Positions 35,002-46,200 are shown, numbered from the stretch's first letter. The stretch is DNA of 64,000 bases from Prosthecobacter algae (GCF_039542385.1 NZ_BAABIA010000001.1:124001-188000), one strand, 5' to 3'. A program made the numbers and translations. The notes: generated by a model from the sequence alone, not told the origin.

Positions 35002-37401
35002 ATGCGCGCGCTTTTTTCCAAACCTTGGTTCATCGGTCTCCTCATCCTGCCGCTTTTCATCGGCGGGCTGATGCGCCTGAAACTGGAGACCGACATCCTA
35101 GCCACCCTGCCTGGCGAGGTGCCGGAGGTGCGTGCCCTGAAGCTGCTGCGGGATGGCTTTACCGGCGGCAGTGATTTGCTCATTGCCCTGGAAGCTGAAG
35201 ATGAGCTGGCGGCAGAGGAGGCGATGACAACGCTGGCCGAGAGGCTACAGAAGCGCACAGATCTGGTGAAGGAGGTGCGCTGGGCGCAGCCGATGGAGCA
35301 GCAGGCGCAGTCTGGAGCAGCGCTGATGGCTTGGTCGCTGCAAAATACGGATCCGGCGCAGCTCCAGGCCGTGCGCGCCCGGCTGGAAGGAGAGGGAGCC
35401 AAAGCCAAGCTGCAGCAGTCTTTGCAGACGGTGGCGAATTCCCTGGATGCCGAGAAGGTGCAACGTGCGTCTTATGATCCCCTAGGCCTGCTGGACAGTC
35501 TAGACGCCTCGGCCATGAGCGCGCTGGAGGGATCCATGTTTGGCTTGGTGTCTGAAGACGGTATGTTCCGCCTGCTGTTGGTGACGCCTGCGACCAGTGT
35601 GGGAAATTACAAATCCGCCGAGGCTTGGCTGAAGCAGATCAAGGCCGAAGTGGCAGAGTGGCGTGGCGACGAAAAACTGACCCTGCGCTATACCGGCGAG
35701 CCTGCCTTCCAGGCGGAGATTGGGGCCGGGATTGAAAAGGACATGTCCAGCACCATTGGCATTACGGAGGTGCTTATCGCCCTGCTGTTCTGGATCATGT
35801 TTCGCCGCCTGAAGCCCCTGCTCTGGATCCAGGGCCTGCTGATGCTGAGCATGGTGCTGACCATGGGGGCGGGAGGTCTGCTGGTGGGCAAACTTTCCAT
35901 CATGAGCTTGGGCTTTGCTGCGATCGTATTGGGCATCATCGTGGACTACGCCGTTCTGATCATCCAGGAGGCGCGTCAGCATCCGGAGATGGATGCGCGG
36001 GGGCTGTGCCGTCTGGCGGCTCCAGGCATCATTGCGGGGGCGTGTACCACGGCTACAGTCTTTCTTTCTCTGCTGTTCAGCGGACTACCGGGTCTGGCGG
36101 AACTGGGATTGCTGGTCGCCCTGGGGGTGCTGGTGGGGCTTTGCGTGATGCTGGCCCTGGCCCCTCGTTTTACGGCAGGCAAGCAGCCGCCGAATTCCGT
36201 GGTGACGATCACCGGTGCGCCCGCCCGTCACGGTCCGGCTGCGGTAGGCACGCTCTTGTTGTTAGGCGGTATAGCCTGGGTTTTTGCCACGCACGGGCTG
36301 CCCAAGTTCATGACGGGGGCTGAATCTCTGCGCCCGACCAACAGCGAGGCGATGGACACCTTGCAATGGATGCAGGACCGCCTGGGGCAGCAGAATGAGG
36401 CCAGCCTGCCGATTCTCATTACCGGCCCAGCAGTAGAACTGCGTGCTCGTGCCCAGGCCCTTTCGGTGAAGCTGGATGCGGCAGTTAAGGATGGAACGCT
36501 CATTCGCCAAGCCCTGCCCACCTTGCTGATCAGCGACCCTGCGGCACAGACGGCAAACCGTGAATTTATCCAGTGGCTGCTGGCTGAGCAGGCACGGCTG
36601 GAAAAAGAGGTGGACGCCGCCGGTTTTGCCGAGGCTGCCGTGGCCCTGTTGCGGGGAGTTTGTGGCGTGTGGAAGCCTGCCCTCGAAGGTCCCTGGCCTC
36701 AGGATGAGGCCAACGCAGCCGCAGGACCGGTGCTCGGCCGCCTGCTGGCGACGGGCGACCGCGCGACGGGGGCGGATATGAAACCAGGTGAAGGTGTCGC
36801 CCTGGCCTCCATCAGCATCACGGGCAAACCGGGCCTGCCAGATCGGGCCAAACTTGCCGCTGTGCAGAAGCTCCTGACGCCGGATACCGGAGCTTGGGTG
36901 GCTGGTTGGGAGACGCTCGGCGGCGCGCTTTCCACGATTGTGCAGCATGATCTCAATCAGCAGTTGCTGCCCATCATGGGGATCATCGGCTTCACACTTC
37001 TGATCACTTTCCGGGGAGTGAAGGACCTGCTGCTTTCGGTGCTGCTGCTGGGCGGCGGCCTGGGAGCTTTGGCGGCGACCATGAGTTTGTTAGGCCTGGG
37101 GTGGAATCTCGCCAGCCTGGCCGCTATTCCTCTGCTGCTGGGCACGGGGATTGATTATGGCATTCATCTTCTGCTCGCTCTGAAGCGGACTGGCAATGAC
37201 ATCCGCTATGTGCGGGCCACCACCGGCAAGGCGGTCTTCTTTTCTGGCATGACGACGGTCATCGGGTTCGCTAGCCTTTTCTTTGCAGGGAATCGTGGCA
37301 TCTCCAGCCTGGGCTTGGCGTGTTGCGTGGGGACTTTATGGATCCTCCTGATCGTGCTGTGGTTGTTGCCTCATTGGCGGGCTTGGTTGCGTGTGAAGTA
37401 G
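35002..37401 (+). CDS. MMPL/RND superfamily exporter
   Basis: The ATG at 35002 (MRALFSKPWFIGLLILPLFIGG) starts at the first membrane helix; a GTG ten codons earlier is less likely. The product of about 799 residues has the two-fold RND layout: helix, a periplasmic loop of about 200 residues, five membrane helices (TEVLIALLFWIMF, SLGFAAIVLGIIVDYAVLIIQEA, GIIAGACTTATVFLSLLFSG), then a second loop and five more helices (LIITFRGVKDLLLS, PLLLGTGIDYGIHLLLALKR). The acidic GIIVDYAVL and GTGIDYGIH motifs are typical of MMPL lipid and hopanoid exporters. It is 75 bases downstream of the methyltransferase and probably in the same operon. Confidence 0.85.
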   Translation: MRALFSKPWFIGLLILPLFIGGLMRLKLETDILATLPGEVPEVRALKLLRDGFTGGSDLLIALEAEDELAAEEAMTTLAERLQKRTDLVKEVRWAQPMEQQAQSGAALMAWSLQNTDPAQLQAVRARLEGEGAKAKLQQSLQTVANSLDAEKVQRASYDPLGLLDSLDASAMSALEGSMFGLVSEDGMFRLLLVTPATSVGNYKSAEAWLKQIKAEVAEWRGDEKLTLRYTGEPAFQAEIGAGIEKDMSSTIGITEVLIALLFWIMFRRLKPLLWIQGLLMLSMVLTMGAGGLLVGKLSIMSLGFAAIVLGIIVDYAVLIIQEARQHPEMDARGLCRLAAPGIIAGACTTATVFLSLLFSGLPGLAELGLLVALGVLVGLCVMLALAPRFTAGKQPPNSVVTITGAPARHGPAAVGTLLLLGGIAWVFATHGLPKFMTGAESLRPTNSEAMDTLQWMQDRLGQQNEASLPILITGPAVELRARAQALSVKLDAAVKDGTLIRQALPTLLISDPAAQTANREFIQWLLAEQARLEKEVDAAGFAEAAVALLRGVCGVWKPALEGPWPQDEANAAAGPVLGRLLATGDRATGADMKPGEGVALASISITGKPGLPDRAKLAAVQKLLTPDTGAWVAGWETLGGALSTIVQHDLNQQLLPIMGIIGFTLLITFRGVKDLLLSVLLLGGGLGALAATMSLLGLGWNLASLAAIPLLLGTGIDYGIHLLLALKRTGNDIRYVRATTGKAVFFSGMTTVIGFASLFFAGNRGISSLGLACCVGTLWILLIVLWLLPHWRAWLRVK

Positions 37402-37416
37402 TGCCTACCTCAGGAA

Positions 37417-39042
37417 TCAGGAGGCGGGTTGCAGATAAAGGGCGCTAAATCGGATGTCGGTATTGCGGGGACCTTCAAAGGTTACTCGCAGACGAATGCG
37501 AGCAGGTAGGCCGGAAATCTCTCGCTGACCTTTCCATTCGATGGGGGTTTGGAAGCCGCTCTGGCGAATCACGGCTGCATCCTTGCCGGAATATCCGGGC
37601 AGCGGTCGTTCCTGAGCATCCAGGATTTCTATTTTGAGGGCGGCCTCGGCCCCCAGGCCTTCAGCATTGAGGTGGAAATGCTGGGGCTGGTCGGCTTTCA
37701 TATCCACGGCGGCGGTGATGAATTCGCTGGTGATCTCGGGGAGCTGATAGTCGCCGGGGCCTTTGCCTGCCTCTTCAACGACAAGATCGCCGAAACGATC
37801 GCGTGGCAGCAGGGCGATGCCCAAGCCACCGCGAGGAGGCTCCTTTTCCCAATGCCGAGGATCCCAGGCACCGTAGTAAACATAGGTCTGGTCGCCGACG
37901 TTTTCAAAACCTTGGCCTTGTATCAGGCCGCCCTGGTCCCACTCGCCGTCATCGCCTCTTTTGAGGAAGGTCCATTCGTTGGCAGGTTCGCGAAAAAGGA
38001 CGCCGTCATTGCTGACGACAAACCCAAGGTCAATGGTGACGTCCTTCCATTCTTTGGCCCCATGCCAGATGCCGAAGATGCCCAGAAGCACGTTGCGGCG
38101 GTTCCAGACACTGATGCCTTCGTGGGTTTGTTCGCCCTCGCGGCTGCGGCCAGGGCCTAACAAGGTATGCTGTGCGGCGCGGGTGAAGGAGATGCCGCTT
38201 GTCTGGGACCAGTTCAAAAAGTCAGCGGAACGATAAACCCGCGCCACGCGACCATGATAGGGGCGTGTGGCATCCATGGAGTTCTGACCAGAAGCGTAGA
38301 ACATGCCATCCCATTTGTACAGCCCCCCCGAGGGCTCAAAATGGATGCCAGGAAGCACCAGATCCTTTTTTAATAGCTCAGCCTTTTGGCTTTTGACTTC
38401 GTTCTCCATCTTCCAGGTAAGGCCATCAGGGCTGACAAAGGGGGCCAAGGTGCCCAGCCGCCGATGGTGTCTGAAATAGACATGGGTGGAGATCTTGTAG
38501 CGTCGCGCAGGGTCCGGATCTTCAGGGTCGGCCAGCACTTTGATATTCACGAAACCAAGCGGGCTTGGGTCTGTGCGGATGAGATTGTTGTTTTTGCTGC
38601 CCTTGTAGCTGACCAGTCCCAGGTTGGGCTTGATCCAATGCACTCCATCGTCGCTTTCAGCATAGGCAGCGCGCCAGCGGGAGGAGGCCACACTGTTGGC
38701 AGAGTCATCGTCAAAGGCGACGTACCAGAGACGGAATTTACCCTGTTCCCGGATGATGGAGCCATAGAACTGCACGCCTTTGGCATCGGGTGTTCCAGGC
38801 TGCCCACGTGTTACGACAGGGTTGCCCGGATGCTTCTTCGGCTGCCGCATTTCCAGCCGCAGATTTTGGGAGTGGGGTATCGAAACGTTATCAAAGGCAA
38901 AGAGTGTGGTGGCCTGGGTTTCGTCGAAAAAATCCTCGGCAGCAGTTGGGGAGGTAGTGAAAAGGCCCAGCGTGAAAGCTGCCGTGATAGCAAAATCAAT
39001 TAGCCGTGAACGGGCTGGACCGGATTGGGGAAGCAGGCGCAT
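37417..39042 (-). CDS. Secreted beta-propeller protein resembling GH43/GH32-type glycoside hydrolases
   Basis: A 541-residue exported protein with an N-terminal signal (ITAAFTLGLFTTSPTAAEDF). Residues about 55-410 repeat a pattern typical of five-bladed propellers in glycoside hydrolase clans: RLWYVAFDDD, AYAESDDGVHWIKPNLGLVSYKGSKNNNLI, PFVSPDGLTWKME, LYKWDGMFYASGQN, RVYRSADFLNWSQT and GFVVSNDGVLFREP. A C-terminal beta-sandwich follows. Clear catalytic residues cannot be assigned, and many planctomycete/verrucomicrobial members are unannotated. It probably binds or cleaves a polysaccharide. It shares its orientation with the large repeat protein, 62 bases away. Confidence 0.6.
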   Translation of the reverse strand: MRLLPQSGPARSRLIDFAITAAFTLGLFTTSPTAAEDFFDETQATTLFAFDNVSIPHSQNLRLEMRQPKKHPGNPVVTRGQPGTPDAKGVQFYGSIIREQGKFRLWYVAFDDDSANSVASSRWRAAYAESDDGVHWIKPNLGLVSYKGSKNNNLIRTDPSPLGFVNIKVLADPEDPDPARRYKISTHVYFRHHRRLGTLAPFVSPDGLTWKMENEVKSQKAELLKKDLVLPGIHFEPSGGLYKWDGMFYASGQNSMDATRPYHGRVARVYRSADFLNWSQTSGISFTRAAQHTLLGPGRSREGEQTHEGISVWNRRNVLLGIFGIWHGAKEWKDVTIDLGFVVSNDGVLFREPANEWTFLKRGDDGEWDQGGLIQGQGFENVGDQTYVYYGAWDPRHWEKEPPRGGLGIALLPRDRFGDLVVEEAGKGPGDYQLPEITSEFITAAVDMKADQPQHFHLNAEGLGAEAALKIEILDAQERPLPGYSGKDAAVIRQSGFQTPIEWKGQREISGLPARIRLRVTFEGPRNTDIRFSALYLQPAS

Positions 39043-39104
39043 GGGTGGCGGTTATAACGTGCCTTTCCATCCGGCTTGTCCCTGAATCTGTGGTTTCGTG
39101 TGCT

Positions 39105-42100
39105 TTACAAGCCTTGCGTGATCGAGCGGTGCCGGCGGCCTAGCAGAAACAGGCCTCCGAGCGTGAGCAATAGCGCGCGGGAGGGTTCCGGGATCACGGC
39201 CACGTAGATGATGCCATGCTCGAGGAACTGGGAGGTTTCGAAAAACCAGCCATTGTTCATGAGGATGGCGTTGGCGCTGGTCAGGTCCAGATCGGCTAGG
39301 GTGAAGGCTCCCGCACCGCCGGCTCCATCGGCATCGGGGTTCAGCGTGGTGGTCCAGTCTAGCAGGTTAAAGACATCGCCGAGTTGCGGGACGTAGCTGC
39401 CCTGGAGTTCCACCTTCAGGGTGCTGCCTGCATTCAGGCCCAGAGTGCCATTGACTTGCAGGCTGTCGTAGAGGCCGCCGGAGTCGGCATTGGCAAAATA
39501 GGCCGGGTTTCCGGCAGATAAAATATCGGCCAGGTTGCTGCTGGTGGCACCGATTTGGAAAAGGGCGCGCAGGGTGGGCGTGCCGCCTTGCAGGGTGAGG
39601 TTGGTGAAGGTCAGTTCGCCCAGGCCATTGCCCGCATTCGCCAGGCTGCCTGTGGAGTCACCGGGGCTGAGGTAGCTGCTGCCTGCCACATTTAGTAGCC
39701 CATTCACGCTGCCGCGTCCAGAGAGCACTTGCGCATTGAGGGTGTAGTCACCACTGCTGCGGCCAGAGATGCTGAAAAGCGCATTTTGATCCACCTGGAT
39801 CCAGGGGGTGCCGGTGAGGTTGCCGTTTTCACTGAGGGCCAGGGTTCCCGCGCGGATCGTGGTCTTGCCCGTGTAGTTGCTGACGCTGGCGACGGGGGTG
39901 GTGACCAGCGGAGAAGCGGTCACGATGGCGTTGAAGGTATTGGTCAGCGTGAGGGTGCCGGCGCCTTCTTTGATGAAAGCTAGATTCCCTGTGATCTTGC
40001 CACTGTAGGTTTGATTCGTCGCTTGATTGAGGGTGAAGATGGACTCGTCCCCGGCCTGAGAATTGGTGATGTTGATGTTGTCTACGTTCGATACCACCCC
40101 ATGGCGCAGGCCGGAGACGGTCTGGTCAAAACCATAAAGATCCACGGCCACGGCTTCCGTCACGACGGTGTTGGTGAGCAAGGAGAGCACGGTGGCGGAG
40201 GCGAGGGCATTGTCCTGCCCCAGGCGCAAGGTCCCACGGATCATTTCGGTGACTCCGGTGTAAGTATTCGCTCCCGAAAGGATCACGGTGCCGCCGCTTT
40301 GGGCACTGATGCCCAGCTTGCTTCCGGCTCCGTTTTTGATGACCCCACTGATGGTGAGGACACCCGTGGCAGTGCCGGTGCCGATACGCGCCGCGTCATT
40401 GCCGATGATGATGTCGCCCGCCCATTCCGCACTGCCGGTCTGCACTTGCAGGTTCCCCTGGTTATTGCCTGGGCCGTTGAGGGTGAGGGTCTCACCGGTG
40501 ACGGTGATGCCTTCATTCAGTCGTAGGATGCCCGCGCTGGCCACTTGGGTGCCACCGGCCGTGCTGCCCAGGGCTTGATTGTGAGAGATCAGGAGCGTGC
40601 CGGAGGTGACGACGGTCTCCCCCGCATACGTATTCGCACCAGTGAGGGCGAGGGTGCCAGATCCATTGACGCTGCCGGTGGCCAGCTTGGTCAGGCCTCC
40701 AGGGCCGCTGATGATGCCGCCGTAGGTTGTGGTGTGAATTTGCGTGTCGAAGGCTCCACCGCCCGCCAGCAGGGCGATGCCACGATTGCTGCTGAGATTG
40801 AAGCCTGTGGCCCATTGCAGCGTGCCGCCATTGAAGGTGAGATTACCCGCCTGTGCACTGCCAGGAATGGCCCCTAGGCTGCGGTCTGCGGCGATGCGGG
40901 TGAGGCCGCCATTGAGAAAAGTGCCGCCCGTGTAGCTGCTGGTGGTGCCCGCTAAGATGAGGGTGCCGGGACCGTTTTTCACCACCGCCACCGTAACACC
41001 TGCGCCGTTGTCATTGATGATGGAGTTCACCGTGGTGACTTGGGCGGCCACTTGGTCCGTGAAGGAGATCTGCCCAGCCGTGCCGCTGACGCTTCCTCCG
41101 GCTGTGAGCACGCTTCCATTGTTAGGCGCAGCGCCCACGGTCAAGTTCCCCGCATCGGTGGTCAGGAGGATGCCTCCCTGGGTGCCTAGGCGAAGCGTGG
41201 CCGTGGACCCACTGGCGATGACGGCAGGCCCGACGGATGCCTGGACGAGGGTATTGATGTCCGTGATGCCGCTAGGATTTCCCAAGGCGATGTCGCCCGC
41301 TGTCCCGCCGTCCACGATTTTGACATTGGCATTGGGGTTGTTAGGCAGAGGGCCTTGCGAGTTGTCGCCGCTGCTGAAGTTTGTGATCTGTTGATAACCT
41401 GTGTAGGCGACGATGTTGCCTCCGGAAACGCTGGCCCAGTCATTGCCATTCACGGTGGCCCAGCCGCCTAGGATACCGCTGGCATCATTGATACTGGTGG
41501 TGCGGATGCCGTTGCTCACGCCCTGGGTCCCGGCGGGCAGGATGAAATTCACCGTGCCACCATTCTGGACCGTGATCGCGCCGACATTGAGAAGCAGATT
41601 CTGCGGCGTGGTTGCATTGGTGGTTAGGCTGATCGTGGATCTGCCAGGTGCCACGGTGAGTCCATTGACCGTCTGGCTATTGGCAGCGGAGGCTCCGCCC
41701 GTGAGGGCCAGGGTGCCGCCATTGAGGACGAGAGTGGAACTGCTGCCCAAGATGTTAGACGCAGGGGCACCCGTGGCGGCGAAGTCCAGTTGCAAGCTAC
41801 CAGCCGTGATGGTGGTGCTGCCGGTGTAGGTGTTCGCCCGGGTCAGCACCTGGGTGCCTAGGCCGGTTTTCACCAGAGACAGCGCGCCGCCGCCGGTGCC
41901 ATCGGAAAGGCTGCCGCGAAAGGTCTGCGTGGTCGCATTTCGAAGGGTCAAAGTAGCGGGTGTGGCATTGGCATTCTGCACCGTCACCACATCGGTACTT
42001 CCTTTAGTGGAAAGGCCCGCTGTGGTGATGGAAAAACCATCGAGCACCACGGACTTGGCCTGGGTGCTGTTGGCGAAGGTGAGCAAATTCGGGCTGCTGC

Positions 42101-43106
42101 TGTTCAATGCGCCCACACTACCGATGCGTAGCGTGCCGTTGTTCACGATGACCCCACCCGTAAAGGTGTTATTGCCACTCAGGACGATGGTGCCAGCGGC
42201 GGCGGTGCTGCTGTTGATCGTTAAGGCGCGGCTACCGCCAAGTTCGCCGATGTTCCCGGCGATGTTTCCGGTGGTTGCACCCGCGTTGGTGGAGATGCCT
42301 GCCCCAGCAGTCAGAGTGATAGGGCCTGAGAGTGTGCGGTTTTGATCAAAACGCAGGGCTCCGCGCGCACCATTGCCCGTACCGGCGAGCGATATGGCCA
42401 CATTCATCGCGTTAGTCTGACCATAGTTGATGACCAAACTGTTGTTAGTCTGCACATCAATGGCCCCCAGACTGCTGATGGAGGCAATGTTTCCCACGCT
42501 GAGAAAAACGCCACCGGAGTTGGCCAGTGTCGGCATCGTCAAAGTCCCAGTCCAGGTGTTGGCACCATTGAGGGTGATGAGCCCCAGGTCGGTGCCTGTT
42601 TTCTCCAACTTGATGTTATTGCCAGAGATGGCGGAACTGATGGTGATGCGGGCATTGCCGACATTGGAGCTGCCATTGGCTAGGCTGATGGTCGCTTCAT
42701 TGGTTAGGGCCAGCGTTCCCCCTGTCAGCACGTAGGCGCGTGTTTCCGCATTGGTGAGATTGAGGGTATTGAATTGCAGCCCCCCGGCATTCAAGGTGCC
42801 GTTGAGAGTGATGGTGGCCGCTGCGGTGGATAGGCCTGGCGAGGTGCCATTTCCCAGCACGGCGATGCTTCCTGCGGCATTGTTCCAGCTCACGTTCGTG
42901 CTGCCATTCCACCAGTTGCTGTTGCTGGTGTTCCAGGTGCCGCCGCCATCGGTCACGCCATCTCCAGTGCCATTGGCATCCCACTGCAAAGTCTGAGCGG
43001 GGAGGGGGCTGGCCAGCAGCAGGCTTGACAGGGCGGCGAGCAGGCGGCAGTCACGGGTGACGCGCAAGGCGCAGCCGTGAACGACTTTCAGGGCGGTCAG
43101 TTTCAT
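39105..43106 (-). CDS. Autotransporter-associated beta-strand repeat protein with PEP-CTERM sorting signal
   Basis: A 1333-residue exported protein. Its signal peptide has a long, unusual n-region (MKLTALKVVHGCALRVTRDCRLL) and is followed by LQWDANGTGDGVTDGGGTWNTSNSNWWNGSTNVSWNN. The body is a chain of beta-strand repeats of the form LTLTGANTYTGGTTITAGTL (for example ALTGANTYAGETVVTSGTL, VILSGANTYTGVTEMIRGTL), at least ten copies. The end, VIPEPSRALLLTLGGLFLLGRRHRS, is a PEP-CTERM motif (PEP, hydrophobic helix, basic tail) recognised by an exosortase. It is a probable surface or extracellular-matrix beta-helix; no exosortase gene is in the window. Confidence 0.9.
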   Translation of the reverse strand: MKLTALKVVHGCALRVTRDCRLLAALSSLLLASPLPAQTLQWDANGTGDGVTDGGGTWNTSNSNWWNGSTNVSWNNAAGSIAVLGNGTSPGLSTAAATITLNGTLNAGGLQFNTLNLTNAETRAYVLTGGTLALTNEATISLANGSSNVGNARITISSAISGNNIKLEKTGTDLGLITLNGANTWTGTLTMPTLANSGGVFLSVGNIASISSLGAIDVQTNNSLVINYGQTNAMNVAISLAGTGNGARGALRFDQNRTLSGPITLTAGAGISTNAGATTGNIAGNIGELGGSRALTINSSTAAAGTIVLSGNNTFTGGVIVNNGTLRIGSVGALNSSSPNLLTFANSTQAKSVVLDGFSITTAGLSTKGSTDVVTVQNANATPATLTLRNATTQTFRGSLSDGTGGGALSLVKTGLGTQVLTRANTYTGSTTITAGSLQLDFAATGAPASNILGSSSTLVLNGGTLALTGGASAANSQTVNGLTVAPGRSTISLTTNATTPQNLLLNVGAITVQNGGTVNFILPAGTQGVSNGIRTTSINDASGILGGWATVNGNDWASVSGGNIVAYTGYQQITNFSSGDNSQGPLPNNPNANVKIVDGGTAGDIALGNPSGITDINTLVQASVGPAVIASGSTATLRLGTQGGILLTTDAGNLTVGAAPNNGSVLTAGGSVSGTAGQISFTDQVAAQVTTVNSIINDNGAGVTVAVVKNGPGTLILAGTTSSYTGGTFLNGGLTRIAADRSLGAIPGSAQAGNLTFNGGTLQWATGFNLSSNRGIALLAGGGAFDTQIHTTTYGGIISGPGGLTKLATGSVNGSGTLALTGANTYAGETVVTSGTLLISHNQALGSTAGGTQVASAGILRLNEGITVTGETLTLNGPGNNQGNLQVQTGSAEWAGDIIIGNDAARIGTGTATGVLTISGVIKNGAGSKLGISAQSGGTVILSGANTYTGVTEMIRGTLRLGQDNALASATVLSLLTNTVVTEAVAVDLYGFDQTVSGLRHGVVSNVDNINITNSQAGDESIFTLNQATNQTYSGKITGNLAFIKEGAGTLTLTNTFNAIVTASPLVTTPVASVSNYTGKTTIRAGTLALSENGNLTGTPWIQVDQNALFSISGRSSGDYTLNAQVLSGRGSVNGLLNVAGSSYLSPGDSTGSLANAGNGLGELTFTNLTLQGGTPTLRALFQIGATSSNLADILSAGNPAYFANADSGGLYDSLQVNGTLGLNAGSTLKVELQGSYVPQLGDVFNLLDWTTTLNPDADGAGGAGAFTLADLDLTSANAILMNNGWFFETSQFLEHGIIYVAVIPEPSRALLLTLGGLFLLGRRHRSITQGL
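43051..43080. repeat. Inverted repeat inside the signal-peptide n-region of the PEP-CTERM protein gene
   Basis: TCACGG (43051-43056) and CCGTGA (43075-43080) flank a GC-rich loop and encode part of the unusual n-region VVHGCALRVTRDCR. It may be a small dispersed palindrome that has become coding, or a 5' structure in the message. Confidence 0.35.
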
Positions 43107-43234
43107 GGTTGGGGGGATTCCCAGCCTAACTCATCCCGATCTTTTTTCAGCAGAAACGTACGTAAAAGCATCAGGATAAGGGATTTCCCCACCCTGATGC
43201 GATTTTTGCAAACCTAGCCGCGAGGGGCTGCGGA

Positions 43235-46200
43235 TCAATCTTCGGAACGCAGTGCTTCTTCGGCCTCCAGGCCAAAGAGGAACTCGAAGTCGGATTTTTC
43301 CAGCGTGCTGGAGAAGCCGCCTTCGCCCAGAATATTGGCGGACATGAGGCTCTTCTTCTGCTGCAGGAGCATGATCTTTTCTTCGATGGTGCCTTTGGTG
43401 ATCATCCGGTACGCCATCACGGGCTGGGTCTGGCCGATGCGGTGGGCACGGTCAATGGCCTGCGCTTCCACGGCAGGGTTCCACCACGGATCGTAAAGGA
43501 TGACGTAGCTGGCCGAGGTCAGGTTCAGACCGCTGCCGCCTGCCTTCAGAGACAGGAGGAAGACGCATGGATCTGGATCTTCCTGGAAGCTCTGTACCAC
43601 TTCGGAACGATTGTTAGTGCTGCCAGTGAGCCAGTAGTGCGGGATTTTCATGGTATCCAGGTTGTCCCGGATGATGCTCAGCATGGTAACAAACTGGCTG
43701 AAGAGCAACACCTTGTGCCCTTCGGCATGGAGGCCTTCGATGAGCTCCAGGGTGGAGGTCAGCTTGGCGCTGTCCTCATCTCCGGCAGATTTATCCACAA
43801 GGGCGGGGTGACAGCAGATCTGGCGCAGGCGGGTGAGGGCCTGTAGGATGGCGAAGCGCTTCTGCGCGAGCACTTCAAAGCCGGAGGCGGTGAGCACCAT
43901 GTGCTGGGCCTTGGCCAGTTCTTCCCGATACAGGCGCTCCTGCGTGCCGCTCATTTCACAAAGCATGGCTTCTTCACTACGTGCAGGCAGGTCTTTAGCC
44001 ACCTGCGATTTTGTACGGCGTAGCAAGAACGGTTTCAAGCGGGCGGAAAGGCGCTCGCTGGCCTTGGCATCCTTGCGGCGGTCGAAGTGGCGATGGAAAT
44101 AATTACGATCTCCTAGGGCACCAGGGGCAGCAAAGGTCATGAGGCTCCATAGGTCTAACAAGCGGTTCTCCACCGGTGTACCGCTGAGAACGAGACGGCT
44201 TTCAGCCTTTAGCATGCGGGCGGCCTTGGCAGCTTTGCTGTCAGGGTTTTTGATGTGCTGTCCTTCATCGAGGATGACGGCCAGCCATTTCACGGATTCC
44301 AGCAGCTCGATGCAGCCACGGAGCTGTGCGTAGTTCATCACCATGACGTGGTAGTCCTTGTAGAGGGCTTCCAGATTCAGCTCTTCTTTGTCGCGCAGTA
44401 CTTGCACTTTCAGCCCTGGGGCTGCCTTGGCGAATTCTGTGGCCCAGACGTCGAGGACTGACTTCGGACAGACGACGAGGCACGGCCAGGCATTGCGGTA
44501 GCGACTGCGCAGCCACAGAATCCATGTGATGCTCTGGATGGTTTTACCCAGACCCATGTCATCAGCCAAGATGCCGCCGAATTTGTTTAAGCTGAGGTAG
44601 GAGAGGAAATGGAAGCCCTCTTCCTGGTAGGGACGAAGGGTCACACCCAGGCCTTCCGGCACGGGTGGGCGCTCTTCCAGTTTTGCCTCTTCCATGCGCT
44701 GGGTCAGATTCTGCCAGGCGCGTGGGTTGATGATTTCTTTGGCCCCCTGGCCTGTGAGCTGACGCCAATGCAGGCGATGCGCCTCATTGCTGAATTCATC
44801 CATGTCCAGACCTAGCTGGTCCATCATAGCCTGCTGTTCTTCGCTGAGCTCCAGCTTGACGCGGCGCCAGGTGCCATCGGCAAGCTGCACAAAGCCCCCT
44901 TTGGCAGCGATGAGGCGGCGGATGTCTGCGGCTTTCAGGTCGGCACCGTCCACTTCAAAGACCATTTTCAGGTCAAACCAGTCAATGTTGGCTGTCTGGG
45001 AGGCCTCGATTCGCACGCGGGCGATGAGGGGATCTGCCAGGATGGATTGCAGTCGTTCGTCCGCCGTCAGGCTCATGCCGTCAGGCAAGCTTTGGGCCCA
45101 GTTATTGAACTGGTCTGGAAAGGTCTTGGTGAGACGCACGCGGAAGCCTTCATGCTCGGCGTCGTAAACAGGACGCATGTCTTGCAGCGCAGCTTCGGCC
45201 AGACCCAGGGCGGTGCGGTCACGGCAGATGATGCTGTTGTCATCATCGGGCCGGGCGTTTTCTGTGGGCTGCCAGCCAGCATAGCGGAGGACTTCTCTCA
45301 CGGTGCCATCGGGAGTGGCGGCCTCCACTTGGAAAACGGCGTGCTCTGTGCTGGTGGCATGGGAGCGGGCGATGCAACTGGCTCGCACCTGTACTTGCAG
45401 CGGCTCATGCCGGATACGGGCAGCGATGTCCGCAGGCAGGGGCAAGCTCAGCTTTTCCAGGAAGGCGATGCCATCCTGGGTCGCCAGGGCATTGATCGGG
45501 ATGGAAGCCGGTGAATCGAGGCGGGTCTCCTCAGGGAACCACAGCGGTCCTGTGAAGACGGTGTCTGCCGAGAGGAAGAGAGGTTCCACGCCATGCATCA
45601 CGCGAAGGGGGAGCGGGGCCGGGGTGCCATCGGACTGGATGAGTTCCAGCCGCAGTTGACCCGTTTCAGCCTCTTCTTTGCTAGACCAGCGAAGGGGTTC
45701 ATTCACCCTGCGGAATGGCATTTCATCCAGCGTCAGCAGGCGTGCCTGCAAGGCTGGTTGTTGAAACAGGGTGCCCAGCCAGCGGCTGTGCGTATCTAGA
45801 TCAAAACGGCAGACATCCCCTGGGTTGGCCCCGGCCTGGCTCACGCAGGTCAGCAGCAGCAGTTCTGCGGCGGCAGGCAGCGTCAGCGCGCCGCGTTCAT
45901 ATTCGTTTTCCAGGGACGTCAGCTCTGCACCCGCCACATTGCGGAAGGCGGTGTCCTCACCGGCACGCATTTGCAGGCGGGCCTCGGAGGGGGTGATGAT
46001 GAGGCGTAAGTCACAGTTGCGGCGCAGTTTTGGCGGAGCGTCAGACAAGCTGCGCAGTAGGGTGCGGATGCGTTCGCGCCACAGGGGCAGCGTGCGTTCC
46101 TGACGCCAGGCACTGAGGCGGGCGCGCACGGCATCCAGGTCCACACTGTTGCGTAGGAAGGATGGAGCGGGCAGGCTGCGCTCATTCAGCGCTAGGGCCA

